Origin: Enterobacter sp. SA187
GTDB taxonomy: Bacteria > Pseudomonadota > Gammaproteobacteria > Enterobacterales > Enterobacteriaceae
NCBI RefSeq assembly: GCF_001888805.2
Contig: NZ_CP019113.1
Span: 3,968,001-4,032,000, forward strand
Length of the DNA: 64,000 nucleotides
Direction of reading: 5' to 3'
Positions within the stretch are counted from its first letter, which is position 1. Each line of letters starts with the position of its first letter. The notes under the pieces are model-generated. The model ran no database searches. It worked only from the letters and a program-made list of their open reading frames with translations, and was not told the DNA's origin. Shown here in pieces: positions 1 through 8,977 of the stretch. The position numbers and the translations under genes were made by a program.

Positions 1-413
1 TTCGCCCCTTCCGCCGCCAGCGCCAGCGCCAGGTTGACCGCAGTTGAGGATTTCCCTACCCCGCCCTTACCGGAACTGACCGCGATGATATTTTTCACGC
101 CGTTGATGCCCGGCTGATTTTTCACGCGCTTTAAGGTGGCGACCGTGTGCGACAGCTTCCAGTCGATGGCTTTCGCGCCGGTAAGGCGCAGCAGCTCGGC
201 GCTGCACTCCTCTTTCAGCTCTTCAAAAGCGCTGCGCCACGGGAACGGCATCAGCAGTTCGATGTGCAGCGTGTCATCCATCCAGGCGACATGATGGACG
301 GCTTTCAGGGCCGTAAGATTATGGGTCAGCGTGGGGTGCTGGAAATTTGCCAGGGTTCCGACAACTATTGCGCGCAAGGCTTCCGGGGATTTGGCCTGGG
401 ATTGCGAGTTCAT
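1..413 (-). CDS. mrp: Iron-sulfur cluster carrier protein Mrp (ApbC), N-terminal part
   Basis: This is the first 137 or so codons of Mrp; the rest lies left of the window. The translation begins MNSQSQAKSPEALRAIV and shows the N-terminal MIP18-like domain followed by a deviant Walker A loop (SSGKGGVGKSS) at about residues 115-125. Mrp/ApbC proteins are P-loop ATPases that carry and transfer Fe-S clusters in the cytoplasm. It is transcribed divergently from metG across a 133-base gap, as in E. coli. The start at 413 matches the known E. coli N-terminus. Confidence 0.95.
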   Translation of the reverse strand, partial: MNSQSQAKSPEALRAIVVGTLANFQHPTLTHNLTALKAVHHVAWMDDTLHIELLMPFPWRSAFEELKEECSAELLRLTGAKAIDWKLSHTVATLKRVKNQPGINGVKNIIAVSSGKGGVGKSSTAVNLALALAAEGA

Positions 414-546
414 CCCGACTCCTTTGTATTTGTATGATTAGCTCGTCATGCAAGTTTACCTGAAAGAGGCGGGTTTGTGCTTACTTAATAATTGCTGTTT
501 TGGTAATATCAAAACCCCTTTTTTCACAGAAGAAGTAATGTTCACT

Positions 547-2580
547 ATGACTCAAGTCGCGAAGAAAATTCTGGTAACGTGCGCGCTGCCGTACGCCAAC
601 GGCTCCATCCACCTCGGCCATATGCTGGAGCACATCCAGGCTGATGTCTGGGTCCGTTACCAGCGAATGCGCGGCCACGAGGTAAACTTCATCTGCGCCG
701 ACGATGCTCACGGCACGCCAATCATGCTGAAAGCTCAGCAGTTGGGGATTACCCCGGAGCAGATGATTACCGAAATGAGTCAGGAACATCAGACTGATTT
801 TGCCGGCTTCAACATCAGCTACGACAACTATCACTCCACGCACAGCGACGAAAACCGCGAGCTGGCCAGTGTGATTTACGGTCGCCTGAAAGAGAACGGG
901 TTTATTAAGAACCGCACCATCTCTCAGCTTTACGATCCGGAAAAAGGCATGTTCCTGCCGGATCGTTTTGTGAAAGGCACCTGCCCGAAATGTAAATCCC
1001 CGGATCAGTACGGTGATAACTGCGAAGTGTGCGGCGCGACCTATAGCCCGACCGAACTTATCGAGCCGAAATCCGTGGTGTCCGGCGCGACGCCGGAAAT
1101 GCGTGATTCTGAGCACTTCTTCTTCGATCTGCCGTCCTTCAGCGAAATGTTGCAGGCGTGGACCCGCAGCGGCGCGTTGCAGGAGCAGGTGGCGAACAAA
1201 ATGCAGGAGTGGTTTGAATCCGGTCTGCAACAGTGGGACATCTCCCGCGATGCCCCTTACTTCGGCTTCGAAATTCCGGACGCGCCAGGTAAATATTTCT
1301 ACGTCTGGCTGGATGCGCCTATCGGTTACATGGGTTCCTTCAAGAATCTGTGCGACAAGCGCGGCGATAGCGAAAGCTTCGACGCTTACTGGAAAAAAGA
1401 CAGCGATGCCGAGCTGTATCACTTCATCGGTAAAGACATTGTCTATTTCCACAGCCTGTTCTGGCCGGCAATGCTGGAAGGCAGCGGCTTCCGCAAGCCG
1501 ACCAACCTGTTCGTCCACGGCTATGTGACGGTGAACGGCGCGAAGATGTCTAAGTCCCGCGGCACCTTTATCAAAGCCAGCACCTGGCTGAACCATTTTG
1601 ACGCTGACAGCCTGCGCTATTACTACACCGCCAAGCTCTCCTCGCGTATCGACGACATCGACCTGAACCTGGAAGATTTCGTCCAGCGCGTGAACGCCGA
1701 CATCGTTAACAAAGTGGTCAACCTGGCATCCCGTAACGCAGGCTTTATCGCCAAACGCTTTGACGGCGTGCTGGCGTCTGAACTGGCGGATCCGGCACTC
1801 TATAAAACCTTCACCGATGCCGCACAGAGCATTGGCGAAGCCTGGGAGAGCCGCGAATTTGGCAAAGCGGTGCGTGAAATCATGGCGCTGGCTGACGTGG
1901 CGAACCGCTACGTTGACGAGCAGGCACCGTGGGTGGTGGCGAAACAGGAAGGCCGCGACGCCGATCTGCAGGCCATCTGCACCATGGGTCTGAACCTGTT
2001 CCGCGTGCTGATGACCTGGCTGAAGCCGGTGCTGCCGGAGCTGAGCGCCCGCGCCGAAGCTTTCCTCAACACGACCTTCGAATGGGATGCCATTAACCAG
2101 CCGCTGCTGGCGCACAAGGTCAACACCTTTAAGGCGCTCTACAACCGTATCGAAATGAAACAGGTTGAAGCGCTGGTGGAAGCCTCGAAGGAAGAAGTGA
2201 AGGCGGCAAGCGCACCGGTTTCCGGCCCGCTGGCAGACGATCCGATTCAGGACACCATTACCTTTGATGATTTCGCGAAAATCGATCTGCGCGTGGCGCT
2301 GATTGAAAACGCCGAATTTGTGGAAGGTTCAGATAAGCTGCTGCGCCTGACGCTGGATCTGGGCGGCGAGAAACGTAACGTCTTCTCCGGTATTCGCTCT
2401 GCATATCCGGATCCGCAGCCGCTGATTGGCCGCCTGACGGTCATGGTCGCCAACCTTGCGCCACGTAAAATGCGCTTTGGTATTTCTGAAGGCATGGTGA
2501 TGGCCGCAGGTCCTGGCGGCAGCGACATTTTCCTGTTAAGCCCGGATGATGGCGCAAAACCCGGCCAGCAGGTGAAATAA
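547..2580 (+). CDS. metG: Methionyl-tRNA synthetase
   Basis: MetG charges tRNA-Met with methionine in the cytoplasm. The protein is 677 residues, the same as in E. coli. The class I signature HLGH is at 22-25, a zinc knuckle has Cys146, Cys149, Cys159 and Cys162, and the KMSKS loop is at 333-337. The C-terminal ~110 residues form the tRNA-binding EMAP/OB-fold dimerisation domain. The reading frame stays open upstream to 448, but the start at 547 (MTQVAKKILV) matches the family N-terminus, so that extension is rejected. A strong terminator follows directly. Confidence 0.98.
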   Translation: MTQVAKKILVTCALPYANGSIHLGHMLEHIQADVWVRYQRMRGHEVNFICADDAHGTPIMLKAQQLGITPEQMITEMSQEHQTDFAGFNISYDNYHSTHSDENRELASVIYGRLKENGFIKNRTISQLYDPEKGMFLPDRFVKGTCPKCKSPDQYGDNCEVCGATYSPTELIEPKSVVSGATPEMRDSEHFFFDLPSFSEMLQAWTRSGALQEQVANKMQEWFESGLQQWDISRDAPYFGFEIPDAPGKYFYVWLDAPIGYMGSFKNLCDKRGDSESFDAYWKKDSDAELYHFIGKDIVYFHSLFWPAMLEGSGFRKPTNLFVHGYVTVNGAKMSKSRGTFIKASTWLNHFDADSLRYYYTAKLSSRIDDIDLNLEDFVQRVNADIVNKVVNLASRNAGFIAKRFDGVLASELADPALYKTFTDAAQSIGEAWESREFGKAVREIMALADVANRYVDEQAPWVVAKQEGRDADLQAICTMGLNLFRVLMTWLKPVLPELSARAEAFLNTTFEWDAINQPLLAHKVNTFKALYNRIEMKQVEALVEASKEEVKAASAPVSGPLADDPIQDTITFDDFAKIDLRVALIENAEFVEGSDKLLRLTLDLGGEKRNVFSGIRSAYPDPQPLIGRLTVMVANLAPRKMRFGISEGMVMAAGPGGSDIFLLSPDDGAKPGQQVK

Positions 2581-2598
2581 TCCCAAATACGCTTAACT

Positions 2599-2627
2599 GG
2601 GCGCTGTTTATACAGCGCCCTTTTTTT
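2599..2627 (+). terminator. Rho-independent terminator of metG
   Basis: GGGCGCTG pairs with CAGCGCCC around a six-base loop, and a run of seven T follows. It starts 18 bases after the metG stop codon. Confidence 0.92.
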
Positions 2628-2678
2628 ATTGCACTATGATTGCAGGGATGGTGATTTTTTCTCATATTAAGGAGCAGT

Positions 2679-3140
2679 ATGAACATTTTAAAAAAATTAG
2701 GCGCACTCGTCTTCACGGCGTTCGTGGTTGTCGCGCTGAGCGGCTGTGGCGATAAAGAAGAAAGCAAAACCTTTACCTGGTCAGACGGTAAAACCGATTT
2801 ATCCCTGACCTATTACTACAAAAATGACGTAGTACTGCGTCAGACAGCGAAAAATACCCTGCACTATGCAGGTCTGGGCGTGGCGAATAAAGAAGAAGCG
2901 ATGCAACGTCTGGGGCCAATCAGCGAAAAATATAAAGAGATTAAGGGCGTGGAAGAGAGCCTGGAATATGGCGATACCTCTGCAACCGAAACCCTGACCG
3001 TGGATTACAGCAAAGTTGACCGTGACGCGCTGCAAAAAATTCAGGGCGCGGAGTTTACCGGTGATGTGAAAGAAGGCGTCAGCATGTCCAAGTCTGAAGC
3101 CCTGCTGAAATCTCGTGGTTTTAAAGAAGTTAAAGAATAA
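2679..3140 (+). CDS. yehR: DUF1307 lipoprotein YehR
   Basis: This 153-residue predicted lipoprotein matches E. coli YehR in length and sequence. The N-terminus (MNILKKLGAL) has two lysines and a hydrophobic core ending in the lipobox L-S-G-C with Cys23, so signal peptidase II processing and anchoring in the envelope are expected. Mature residues 24-153 form the DUF1307 domain, whose function is unknown. An AAGGAG Shine-Dalgarno sits just upstream. In E. coli, yehR lies beyond the yehI-yehQ block; here it directly follows metG, so that block is missing or was never gained. Confidence 0.9.
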   Translation: MNILKKLGALVFTAFVVVALSGCGDKEESKTFTWSDGKTDLSLTYYYKNDVVLRQTAKNTLHYAGLGVANKEEAMQRLGPISEKYKEIKGVEESLEYGDTSATETLTVDYSKVDRDALQKIQGAEFTGDVKEGVSMSKSEALLKSRGFKEVKE

Positions 3141-3149
3141 GTTTGATAT

Positions 3150-3286
3150 TGCCCGGCGGCGCAAGCTTGCCGGGCCTACACAAACCTCATCGCCCTCCAG
3201 GCCGGTGTAAGCGAAGCGCCACCCGGCAAATCCCACGCCAGTTCACCCTACCTGTAGGCCGGCGTAAGCGCAGCGCCACCCGGCAC
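3150..3286. repeat. REP/BIME cluster between yehR and yehS
   Basis: Three REP-type palindromic units occur in a row: GCCCGGCGGCGCAAGCTTGC at 3151-3170 with its CGGGC arm, then two copies of the type GTAGGCCGG...GCGCCACCCGGC. The cluster lies between two converging genes, a usual REP position. Confidence 0.88.
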
Positions 3287-3293
3287 AAAACCC

Positions 3294-3761
3294 TTATTTC
3301 GCGGCGTGCACCCGGGTCGCCAGACCACGCAGGAAATAACGCAGGAACTGATCCCCACATTCACGGAAATTTTTATGATCCGCCGCGCGCATCATGGCGG
3401 TGATCTCCGGCATCGACACACGGAACTGCTGCGCGGTTAAAATCGCCAGAATATCGTCGGTTTTCAGGTTATAGGCGATACGCAGTTTTTTCAGCACGAT
3501 ATTGTTATTCACGCGACGCTCTACCGCCAGCGCAGGCGCCGATTCATCCCGGCCACGCTTTTCATAAATCAGACCATTCAGGAAGCAGGCGAGCAGAATA
3601 TCCGGGCAGCGCACAAAGCCCTCTTCATCTTCCTTGCGCAGCCATGGCACCAGCTGTTCTGCGGTGACATCCGCTTCACCCAGCGCGAAAATACGCAGCA
3701 GATCTTGATTGTTGAATTTAGAGATATAGCGGACGCTTCGTAAAATATCGTTACTGATCAT
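3294..3761 (-). CDS. yehS: DUF1456 protein YehS
   Basis: The 155-residue cytoplasmic protein matches E. coli YehS. It holds two tandem DUF1456 repeats, each with conserved basic and LKTDDI-type motifs (for example RINNNIVLKKLR-like sequence near 79-90). The function is unknown. Start 3761 (MISNDILRSV) is chosen because it matches the family and has AAGG upstream; an open extension to 3803 is rejected. It lies 54 bases downstream of btsR on the same strand and probably belongs to the btsS-btsR-yehS transcription unit. Confidence 0.9.
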   Translation of the reverse strand: MISNDILRSVRYISKFNNQDLLRIFALGEADVTAEQLVPWLRKEDEEGFVRCPDILLACFLNGLIYEKRGRDESAPALAVERRVNNNIVLKKLRIAYNLKTDDILAILTAQQFRVSMPEITAMMRAADHKNFRECGDQFLRYFLRGLATRVHAAK

Positions 3762-3815
3762 AGTGCCTTCGGTGGAGAAAAATACAAAAACGCAGTTTAC
3801 CACGATCCCCGCGTT

Positions 3816-4535
3816 TTACAGACCCAGCGCTTCTTTTAGATTTTTCAGATAACGACGGCTGACGGGCACCGTATGCCCTTCACGCAGCAGTAATTCAGCC
3901 TGACCATTATCCTCAAAGCGGATCTCTTTTAAGTGCGCCATATTGACCAGATATTGCCGGTGACAGCGCATCAGCGGCGTACGGCTCTCCAGAGTGCGCA
4001 GGGTCAGCTCCGTAAAGCCCTCTTTGCCTTCGTGACTGGTCACATACACCCCGCTGAGGCGGCTGCTGACGTACGCCACATCGTCCATCTGCAACAGATA
4101 AATGCGGCTGTGCCCGGTGCAGGGAATAAACTTCAGCGGCGCCTGATTTTCCGGCAGCACCGAGACGTCCTGTACTCCGCGCTCCTGGCGCAAACGCGTC
4201 AGGGTTTTTGCCAGTCGCGGCGATGCAATGGGTTTGAGCAGATAATCAAAAGCATGCTCTTCGAAAGCCTTCACCGCATATTCATCAAAGGCGGTGAGAA
4301 AGACCACGTAAGGCCGGTGCTCAGGATCGAGCATGCCCACCATTTCCAGCCCGCTGATGCGCGGCATCTGAATATCCAGAAACAGCACGTCGGGGCGCAG
4401 TTTATGCACCGCGCCTATGGCTTCCACGGCGTTGGCGCACTCGCCGACGATCTCAATATCGCTTTCATCTTCCAGCAGAATACGCAGATTTTCCCGCGCT
4501 AAGGGTTCGTCATCGACGATCAGCACTTTTAACAT
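3816..4535 (-). CDS. btsR: LytTR response regulator BtsR (YehT)
   Basis: The 239-residue response regulator has an N-terminal receiver domain (about 1-115) with phospho-acceptor Asp54 in FLDIQMP, acidic pair Asp8-Asp9 and Lys near 104. A C-terminal LytTR DNA-binding domain covers about 137-239. In E. coli, BtsR is activated by the pyruvate-responsive kinase BtsS and turns on the pyruvate transporter gene btsT, which is not in this window. Its ATG overlaps the end of btsS by seven bases (ATGTTAA), so the two are translationally coupled. Confidence 0.96.
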   Translation of the reverse strand: MLKVLIVDDEPLARENLRILLEDESDIEIVGECANAVEAIGAVHKLRPDVLFLDIQMPRISGLEMVGMLDPEHRPYVVFLTAFDEYAVKAFEEHAFDYLLKPIASPRLAKTLTRLRQERGVQDVSVLPENQAPLKFIPCTGHSRIYLLQMDDVAYVSSRLSGVYVTSHEGKEGFTELTLRTLESRTPLMRCHRQYLVNMAHLKEIRFEDNGQAELLLREGHTVPVSRRYLKNLKEALGL

Positions 4536-6217
4536 GCGCTTTCCTCCACAGGTAAACGTAGGGTAATTCGGGTAAATCGATCCGGCTCGCAGGCCACGGC
4601 GATACCGCAATCATCGCCAAAACGCGCCCGCAGGCGCTTATCCACCAGGCTCATGCCCAGCCCGCTGGCATTGGCCTTCGGCTGGTACAGACCCGCGTTA
4701 TCTTCAATATCCAGCACCATATACTGCCCGTCGAGACTCGCCCGGATAGTGATTTCCCCCACGCCCAGCAGCTGTGAAGTACCGTGCTTAATGGCATTTT
4801 CAACGATGGGTTGCAGCGTAAAGGCGGGCAGTTTGTGCCAGGACAGCGCCTCCGGCACAAACAGCTGCACCTGCAAACGCGACTGGAAACGCGCCTGCTC
4901 GATTTGCAGATAGGCGTTCACATGCTCCACTTCATCCGCCAGCGTCACCACTTCCGACGGGCGTTTTAAGTTTTTGCGGAAAAAGGTCGACAGGTACTGC
5001 ACCAGTTGCCCGGCCTGCTCGCTGTCGCGGCGGATCACCGCCTTCAGCGTGTTAAGCGCATTAAACAGAAAATGCGGGTTCACCTGCGCATGCAGCAGTT
5101 TGATCTCCGACTGGGTGAGCAGCGCTTTTTGCCGCTCGTACTGCCCGGCAAGGATCTGCGCCGACAGCAGCTGCGCGATCCCCTCCCCCAGCGTGCGGTT
5201 AATGGAACTGAACAGGCGGTTTTTCACTTCATAGAGTTTGATGGTGCCCATCACCCGCTGATTCTCGCCGCGCAACGGGATCACCAGCGTCGAGCCCAGC
5301 TTGCACTGGGGATGCAGTGAACAGCGGTACGGCACTTCATTGCCATCCGCATAGACCACTTCCCCGGTTTCCAGCGCTTTTTGCGTCCAGCGTGAGGAAA
5401 TAGGCCGCCCCGACAAATGGTGATCGTCGCCGATGCCTTTAAAGGCCAGCAGCTTTTCGCGATCGGTGATCGCCACCGCGCCAATGTCCAGCTCCTGATA
5501 CAGCACCTGCGCCACTTTCATGCTGTTCTCTTCGTTAAATCCCTGGCGCAAAATGCCTTCGGTGGAGGCCGCCACCTTCAGGGCAGTGGCGGAAAAGGCG
5601 GAGGTATACTTCTCAAACATCGCCCGTTTATCCAGCAGGATGCGCATAAAGAGCGCCGCGCCGACGGTATTGGTCACCATCATGGGCGCGGCGATGCTGC
5701 TCACCAGATGCAGCGCGTCTTCAAACGGGCGGGCGATCAGCAGGATGATCAGCATCTGTACCAGTTCCGCCACCAGCGTAATGGCCCCGGCGGTCAGCGG
5801 ACTGAATACTTTATCGGTGCGGCCGCGTTTGATGAGGAAACTGTGCACCAGGCCGCCCAGCAGCCCTTCGACGATGGTGGACACCATGCAGCTGAGCGCC
5901 GTCATGCCGCCCATGGAGTAACGGTGTAATCCACCGGTCAGCCCCACCAGCCCGCCGACCACCGGCCCGCCGAGCAGACCGCCCATCACCGCGCCAATGG
6001 CGCGCGTGTTGGCGATGGAGTCTTCAATGTGCAGGCCGAGATAGGTGCCCAGAATGCAGAAAATGGAGAAAGTGACATAGCACAGCAGTTTATGCGGCAG
6101 CCGGACGGTGACCTGCATCAGCGGAATAAACAGGCGCGTTTTGCTCATCAGCCAGGCGATGACCAGAAACACGCACATCTGCTGCAGCAGCAGTAACACC
6201 AGATTAAACTCGTACAT
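4529..6217 (-). CDS. btsS: Pyruvate-sensing histidine kinase BtsS (YehU)
   Basis: This is a 562-residue LytS-type sensor kinase of the inner membrane; E. coli has 561. Residues 1 to about 190 form the 5TM-LYT membrane domain (RAIGAVMGGLLGGPVVGGLVG region), followed by a GAF domain and a HisKA-like region with the phosphorylated histidine in NPHFLFNALN. The N box is VENAIKHG and the G box GLGMSLVDKR. The family binds extracellular pyruvate and phosphorylates BtsR. The start at 6217 (MYEFNLVLLL) fits the family; the open extension to 6451 would run into mlrA and is rejected. Confidence 0.96.
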   Translation of the reverse strand: MYEFNLVLLLLQQMCVFLVIAWLMSKTRLFIPLMQVTVRLPHKLLCYVTFSIFCILGTYLGLHIEDSIANTRAIGAVMGGLLGGPVVGGLVGLTGGLHRYSMGGMTALSCMVSTIVEGLLGGLVHSFLIKRGRTDKVFSPLTAGAITLVAELVQMLIILLIARPFEDALHLVSSIAAPMMVTNTVGAALFMRILLDKRAMFEKYTSAFSATALKVAASTEGILRQGFNEENSMKVAQVLYQELDIGAVAITDREKLLAFKGIGDDHHLSGRPISSRWTQKALETGEVVYADGNEVPYRCSLHPQCKLGSTLVIPLRGENQRVMGTIKLYEVKNRLFSSINRTLGEGIAQLLSAQILAGQYERQKALLTQSEIKLLHAQVNPHFLFNALNTLKAVIRRDSEQAGQLVQYLSTFFRKNLKRPSEVVTLADEVEHVNAYLQIEQARFQSRLQVQLFVPEALSWHKLPAFTLQPIVENAIKHGTSQLLGVGEITIRASLDGQYMVLDIEDNAGLYQPKANASGLGMSLVDKRLRARFGDDCGIAVACEPDRFTRITLRLPVEESAC

Positions 6218-6434
6218 ACCCAAACACCGAAACCGCATAAAGCGCGTAACATACAGGGCGCCGGGGATCCTTTCTGTGAAACCGCCGGAAAAAATCAAAA
6301 AAACGTGCCCGCCATCACAATAACGCCGCCTGTTGTCACCCTTTCGTATGCCTGGCGAATAAAAAACAAGCAAATGAGAGCCGTTCGCATAACAGCGTCT
6401 ACAGTTAGACCAGGACCCGTGCAAAGGTGAAACT

Positions 6435-7166
6435 ATGGCGCTATACACCATCGGTGAAGTGGCTCAGCTGTGCGACGTTAATCCTGTTACCCTGCGGGCC
6501 TGGCAACGCCGTTACGATTTGCTGACGCCACAGCGCACTGATGGCGGGCACCGGTTATTTAATGATGCGGACATAGACCGCATCCGCGAAATCAAACGCT
6601 GGATCGACAGCGGCGTGCAGGTCGGCAAAGTCAAAACCCTGCTGTGGAATGGCGCGACGGACAGCGAATATAACTGGCGGGAGCAACAGGAGCGTCTGCT
6701 CGGTTACCTGCAATGCGGTAATCTTCCCCGTCTGCAGCTGTGGATCAAAGAACAGGGGCGCGCGTTCCCGGCCCATACTATCATCACGCAATTACTCATT
6801 CCTTTGCGTCTGCGCCTGCGCTGCCAGGATCCGACGCTGCTCGCCATGCTGAGTCTGCTGGACGGCGTGCTGATCAACCATATTTCGCTGTGTCTTACCT
6901 CGTCGCGGAAGAAAAGCAGCAATGATGCGCTGGTGGTCGGCTGGAATATTCACGATACCACGCGGCTGTGGCTGGAAGCCTGGATCGCAAGCGAGCAGGG
7001 CTGGCGCACCGGCGTGCTGGCACATTCCCTGACGCAGTTGCGCCCGGAACAGTTTACCGGGCATACCTTAATGGTGTGGTGCGGCGATGCGCCGACGATT
7101 TCACAGATGCAGCAGATGGCCAGCTGGCGTGATGCCGGGCATGCGATCCAGATGCTCGGCATTTAA
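6435..7166 (+). CDS. mlrA: MerR-type regulator MlrA, activator of curli genes
   Basis: The protein is 243 residues, as in E. coli. A MerR winged-helix domain occupies residues 1-70 (TIGEVAQLCDVNPVTLRAWQ is the helix-turn-helix), and a helical effector region follows. MlrA activates csgD and so curli and biofilm matrix under the c-di-GMP/RpoS cascade in E. coli and Salmonella. It is divergent from btsS with about 217 bases between them. The c-di-GMP connection is shared with pdeN and possibly the EAL-HDOD protein elsewhere in the window. Confidence 0.95.
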   Translation: MALYTIGEVAQLCDVNPVTLRAWQRRYDLLTPQRTDGGHRLFNDADIDRIREIKRWIDSGVQVGKVKTLLWNGATDSEYNWREQQERLLGYLQCGNLPRLQLWIKEQGRAFPAHTIITQLLIPLRLRLRCQDPTLLAMLSLLDGVLINHISLCLTSSRKKSSNDALVVGWNIHDTTRLWLEAWIASEQGWRTGVLAHSLTQLRPEQFTGHTLMVWCGDAPTISQMQQMASWRDAGHAIQMLGI

Positions 7167-7226
7167 TGGTTCGTTAACACTTGCGCTTCACGTTATACTC
7201 CCTGCGTTAATCATCAGGAGTAAAAC

Positions 7227-7331
7227 ATGAAGGCGTCCAAAATCCTTGTCACCACCCTCTTTCTACTTATGGCTATCGGCGGCACGGGCGGCGTGATGCT
7301 GGCGGGTTACTTCTTTATTCTGCGTGCTTAG
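7227..7331 (+). CDS. yohO: Small membrane protein YohO
   Basis: This 34-residue protein (begins MKASKILVTTLFLLMAIGG) has one transmembrane helix and closely resembles E. coli YohO (35 residues). A good Shine-Dalgarno (CAGGAG) precedes the ATG. The function is unknown. Its 3' end overlaps the 3' end of the convergent gene yehW by 17 bases. Confidence 0.88.
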   Translation: MKASKILVTTLFLLMAIGGTGGVMLAGYFFILRA

Positions 7332-8046
7332 TCATTGCCCGCGCCAGGCGCTCGAATCCGCGATCGACAATAATCGCGGCCAGCGCCACCAGTAGCGCGC
7401 CCTGAATGACATAGGCAGTATTAAAGCCGGAAAGTCCGATGATAATTGGCGTGCCGAGGGTATTCGCCCCCACGGTCGAGGCGATCGCCGCCGTGCCAAT
7501 GTTGATGATCACCGAGGTGCGCACGCCGGCTAAAATCACCGGCGCCGCCAGCGGTAATTCCACTTTCATCAGCCGCTGCCAGGCGCTCATCCCCATACCT
7601 TCCGCCACGCTTATCACCCCCGCCGGTACGGCGCTAAGCCCTGCCAGCGTGCCCTGCAAAATCGGCAATACGCCGTAGAGGATCAGCGCGATTATCGCCG
7701 GATCCCTGCCAAAACCCATCACCGGCACGGCAATCGCCAGCACTGCCACCGGCGGAAAGGTTTGCCCGACCGCGGCGATGGTTTCCACCAGCGAGCGAAA
7801 TTCCAGCCCTGCCGGACGCGTCACCGCGATCCCCGCCCCGACGCCGATGATCACCGCTATCACGCTGGAAATCCCCACCAGCCAGAAATGCGCCAGAGTT
7901 AAGGTAAGAAAGGATTCCTGCTGATAAACCGGGCGCGGCAGCTGCGGAAACCAGGCGCTGAACAGCGTGGCGCTGTGCGGCAGCGCCAGCAGCAACGCGA
8001 TAAAGAGGGCGATAAGCCACAGCAGCGGATCACGGATGACCTTCAC
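7315..8046 (-). CDS. yehW: Betaine-type ABC importer, permease YehW
   Basis: This 243-residue inner-membrane permease of the OpuBB/ProW type is the same length as E. coli YehW. Five to six hydrophobic segments surround the BPD_transp_1 coupling loop (EGMGMSAWQRL at about 165-175). The start is a GTG at 8046 with GGAGG upstream, giving MKVIRDPLLW; a longer frame to 8109 is rejected. The gene begins inside the last 17 bases of yehX. With OsmF, YehX and YehY it forms an importer described in E. coli as RpoS-dependent and of low affinity for glycine betaine. Confidence 0.94.
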   Translation of the reverse strand: MKVIRDPLLWLIALFIALLLALPHSATLFSAWFPQLPRPVYQQESFLTLTLAHFWLVGISSVIAVIIGVGAGIAVTRPAGLEFRSLVETIAAVGQTFPPVAVLAIAVPVMGFGRDPAIIALILYGVLPILQGTLAGLSAVPAGVISVAEGMGMSAWQRLMKVELPLAAPVILAGVRTSVIINIGTAAIASTVGANTLGTPIIIGLSGFNTAYVIQGALLVALAAIIVDRGFERLARAMTKHAE

Positions 8047-8977
8047 GGTTGGCCTCCATGCTGAGCAGATCGCGAAAATGCAGACTGCCGCAGGCAATAC
8101 CTTGCGCATCCACCACCGGCAACACGTCGCGCTGCTGCGCCACGAAGGCCGACAGGGCGTCGCGCAATGTCAGGTTTTCACTGAGCGGCTCGCCTGCTGC
8201 CGCATCCCCGGCGCGCTGATAATCGCCGACCCGGCGCAGGGAGAGCAGGCGCACGCCCAGCTCGCTGCGACCGAAGAATTCGCGCACGAATGGCGTGGCC
8301 GGACGGGTGAGCATCTCCAGCGGCGTGCCCTGTTGTACCACTTTGCCGTTATCCATCAGCACCAGATGATCCGCAAGCTGTAAGGCTTCGTCGATGTCGT
8401 GCGTTACCAGCACGATGGTGCGCCCGAGCAGCTGATGAATGCGGCGCATCTCCTGTTGCAGCGCCCCGCGCGTCACCGGATCGAGCGCGCCGAACGGCTC
8501 GTCCATCAGCAGCACTTCCGGATCCGCCGCCAGCGCCCGCGCCACGCCGACACGCTGTTGCTGACCGCCGGACAGTTCATGGGGATAGCGCGAGCGCAGG
8601 CCGGGATCCAGCCCGAGCAGCGCCATCAGCTCATCCACCCTTGCTGCGATACGCGCCCGCGACCATTTCTGCAACTGCGGCACGGTGGCGATGTTTTCCG
8701 CCACCGTCCAGTGGGGAAACAGACCGATGGACTGAATGGCGTAGCCCATGCGCCTGCGCAGCGTCAGCATCGGAAAGGAGCGGATCTCCTCACCGGCAAA
8801 CAAAATGGTGCCGGTATCGTGCTCCACCAGCCGGTTGATCATCTTCAGCGTGGTGGATTTACCGGAGCCGGAGGTGCCGATCAGCACCGTGAACGCCCCG
8901 GTTTTGAAATGCAGATTCAGATCGCTGACCGCGTCCTGACCATTAAATGCTTTGCTGACCTGTCGAAATTCAATCAT
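8030..8977 (-). CDS. yehX: Betaine-type ABC importer, ATPase YehX
   Basis: The 315-residue ATP-binding subunit is slightly longer than the 308 of E. coli. Walker A GTSGSGKST is at 34-42, the signature LSGGQQQR near 135, and Walker B VLLMDEP near 155. A CBS-type region at the C-terminus (about 250-310) is typical of OpuA/ProV-like ATPases and may sense ionic strength. The ATG at 8977 overlaps the yehY stop in an ATGA arrangement, indicating translational coupling. Confidence 0.95.
   Translation of the reverse strand: MIEFRQVSKAFNGQDAVSDLNLHFKTGAFTVLIGTSGSGKSTTLKMINRLVEHDTGTILFAGEEIRSFPMLTLRRRMGYAIQSIGLFPHWTVAENIATVPQLQKWSRARIAARVDELMALLGLDPGLRSRYPHELSGGQQQRVGVARALAADPEVLLMDEPFGALDPVTRGALQQEMRRIHQLLGRTIVLVTHDIDEALQLADHLVLMDNGKVVQQGTPLEMLTRPATPFVREFFGRSELGVRLLSLRRVGDYQRAGDAAAGEPLSENLTLRDALSAFVAQQRDVLPVVDAQGIACGSLHFRDLLSMEANREGHP

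Noticed and set aside
481..2115. 544-codon open frame antisense to metG
   Set aside because: It is a shadow of the GC-rich metG coding frame with no ribosome site and no recognisable protein sequence; several similar long antisense frames (inside bglX, dld, yehX, yeiQ and fruB) were dropped for the same reason.
3150..3286. Possible CRISPR array at the repeated GC-rich units
   Set aside because: The repeats are REP palindromes with irregular spacing, differ in sequence, and have no unique spacers or nearby cas genes.
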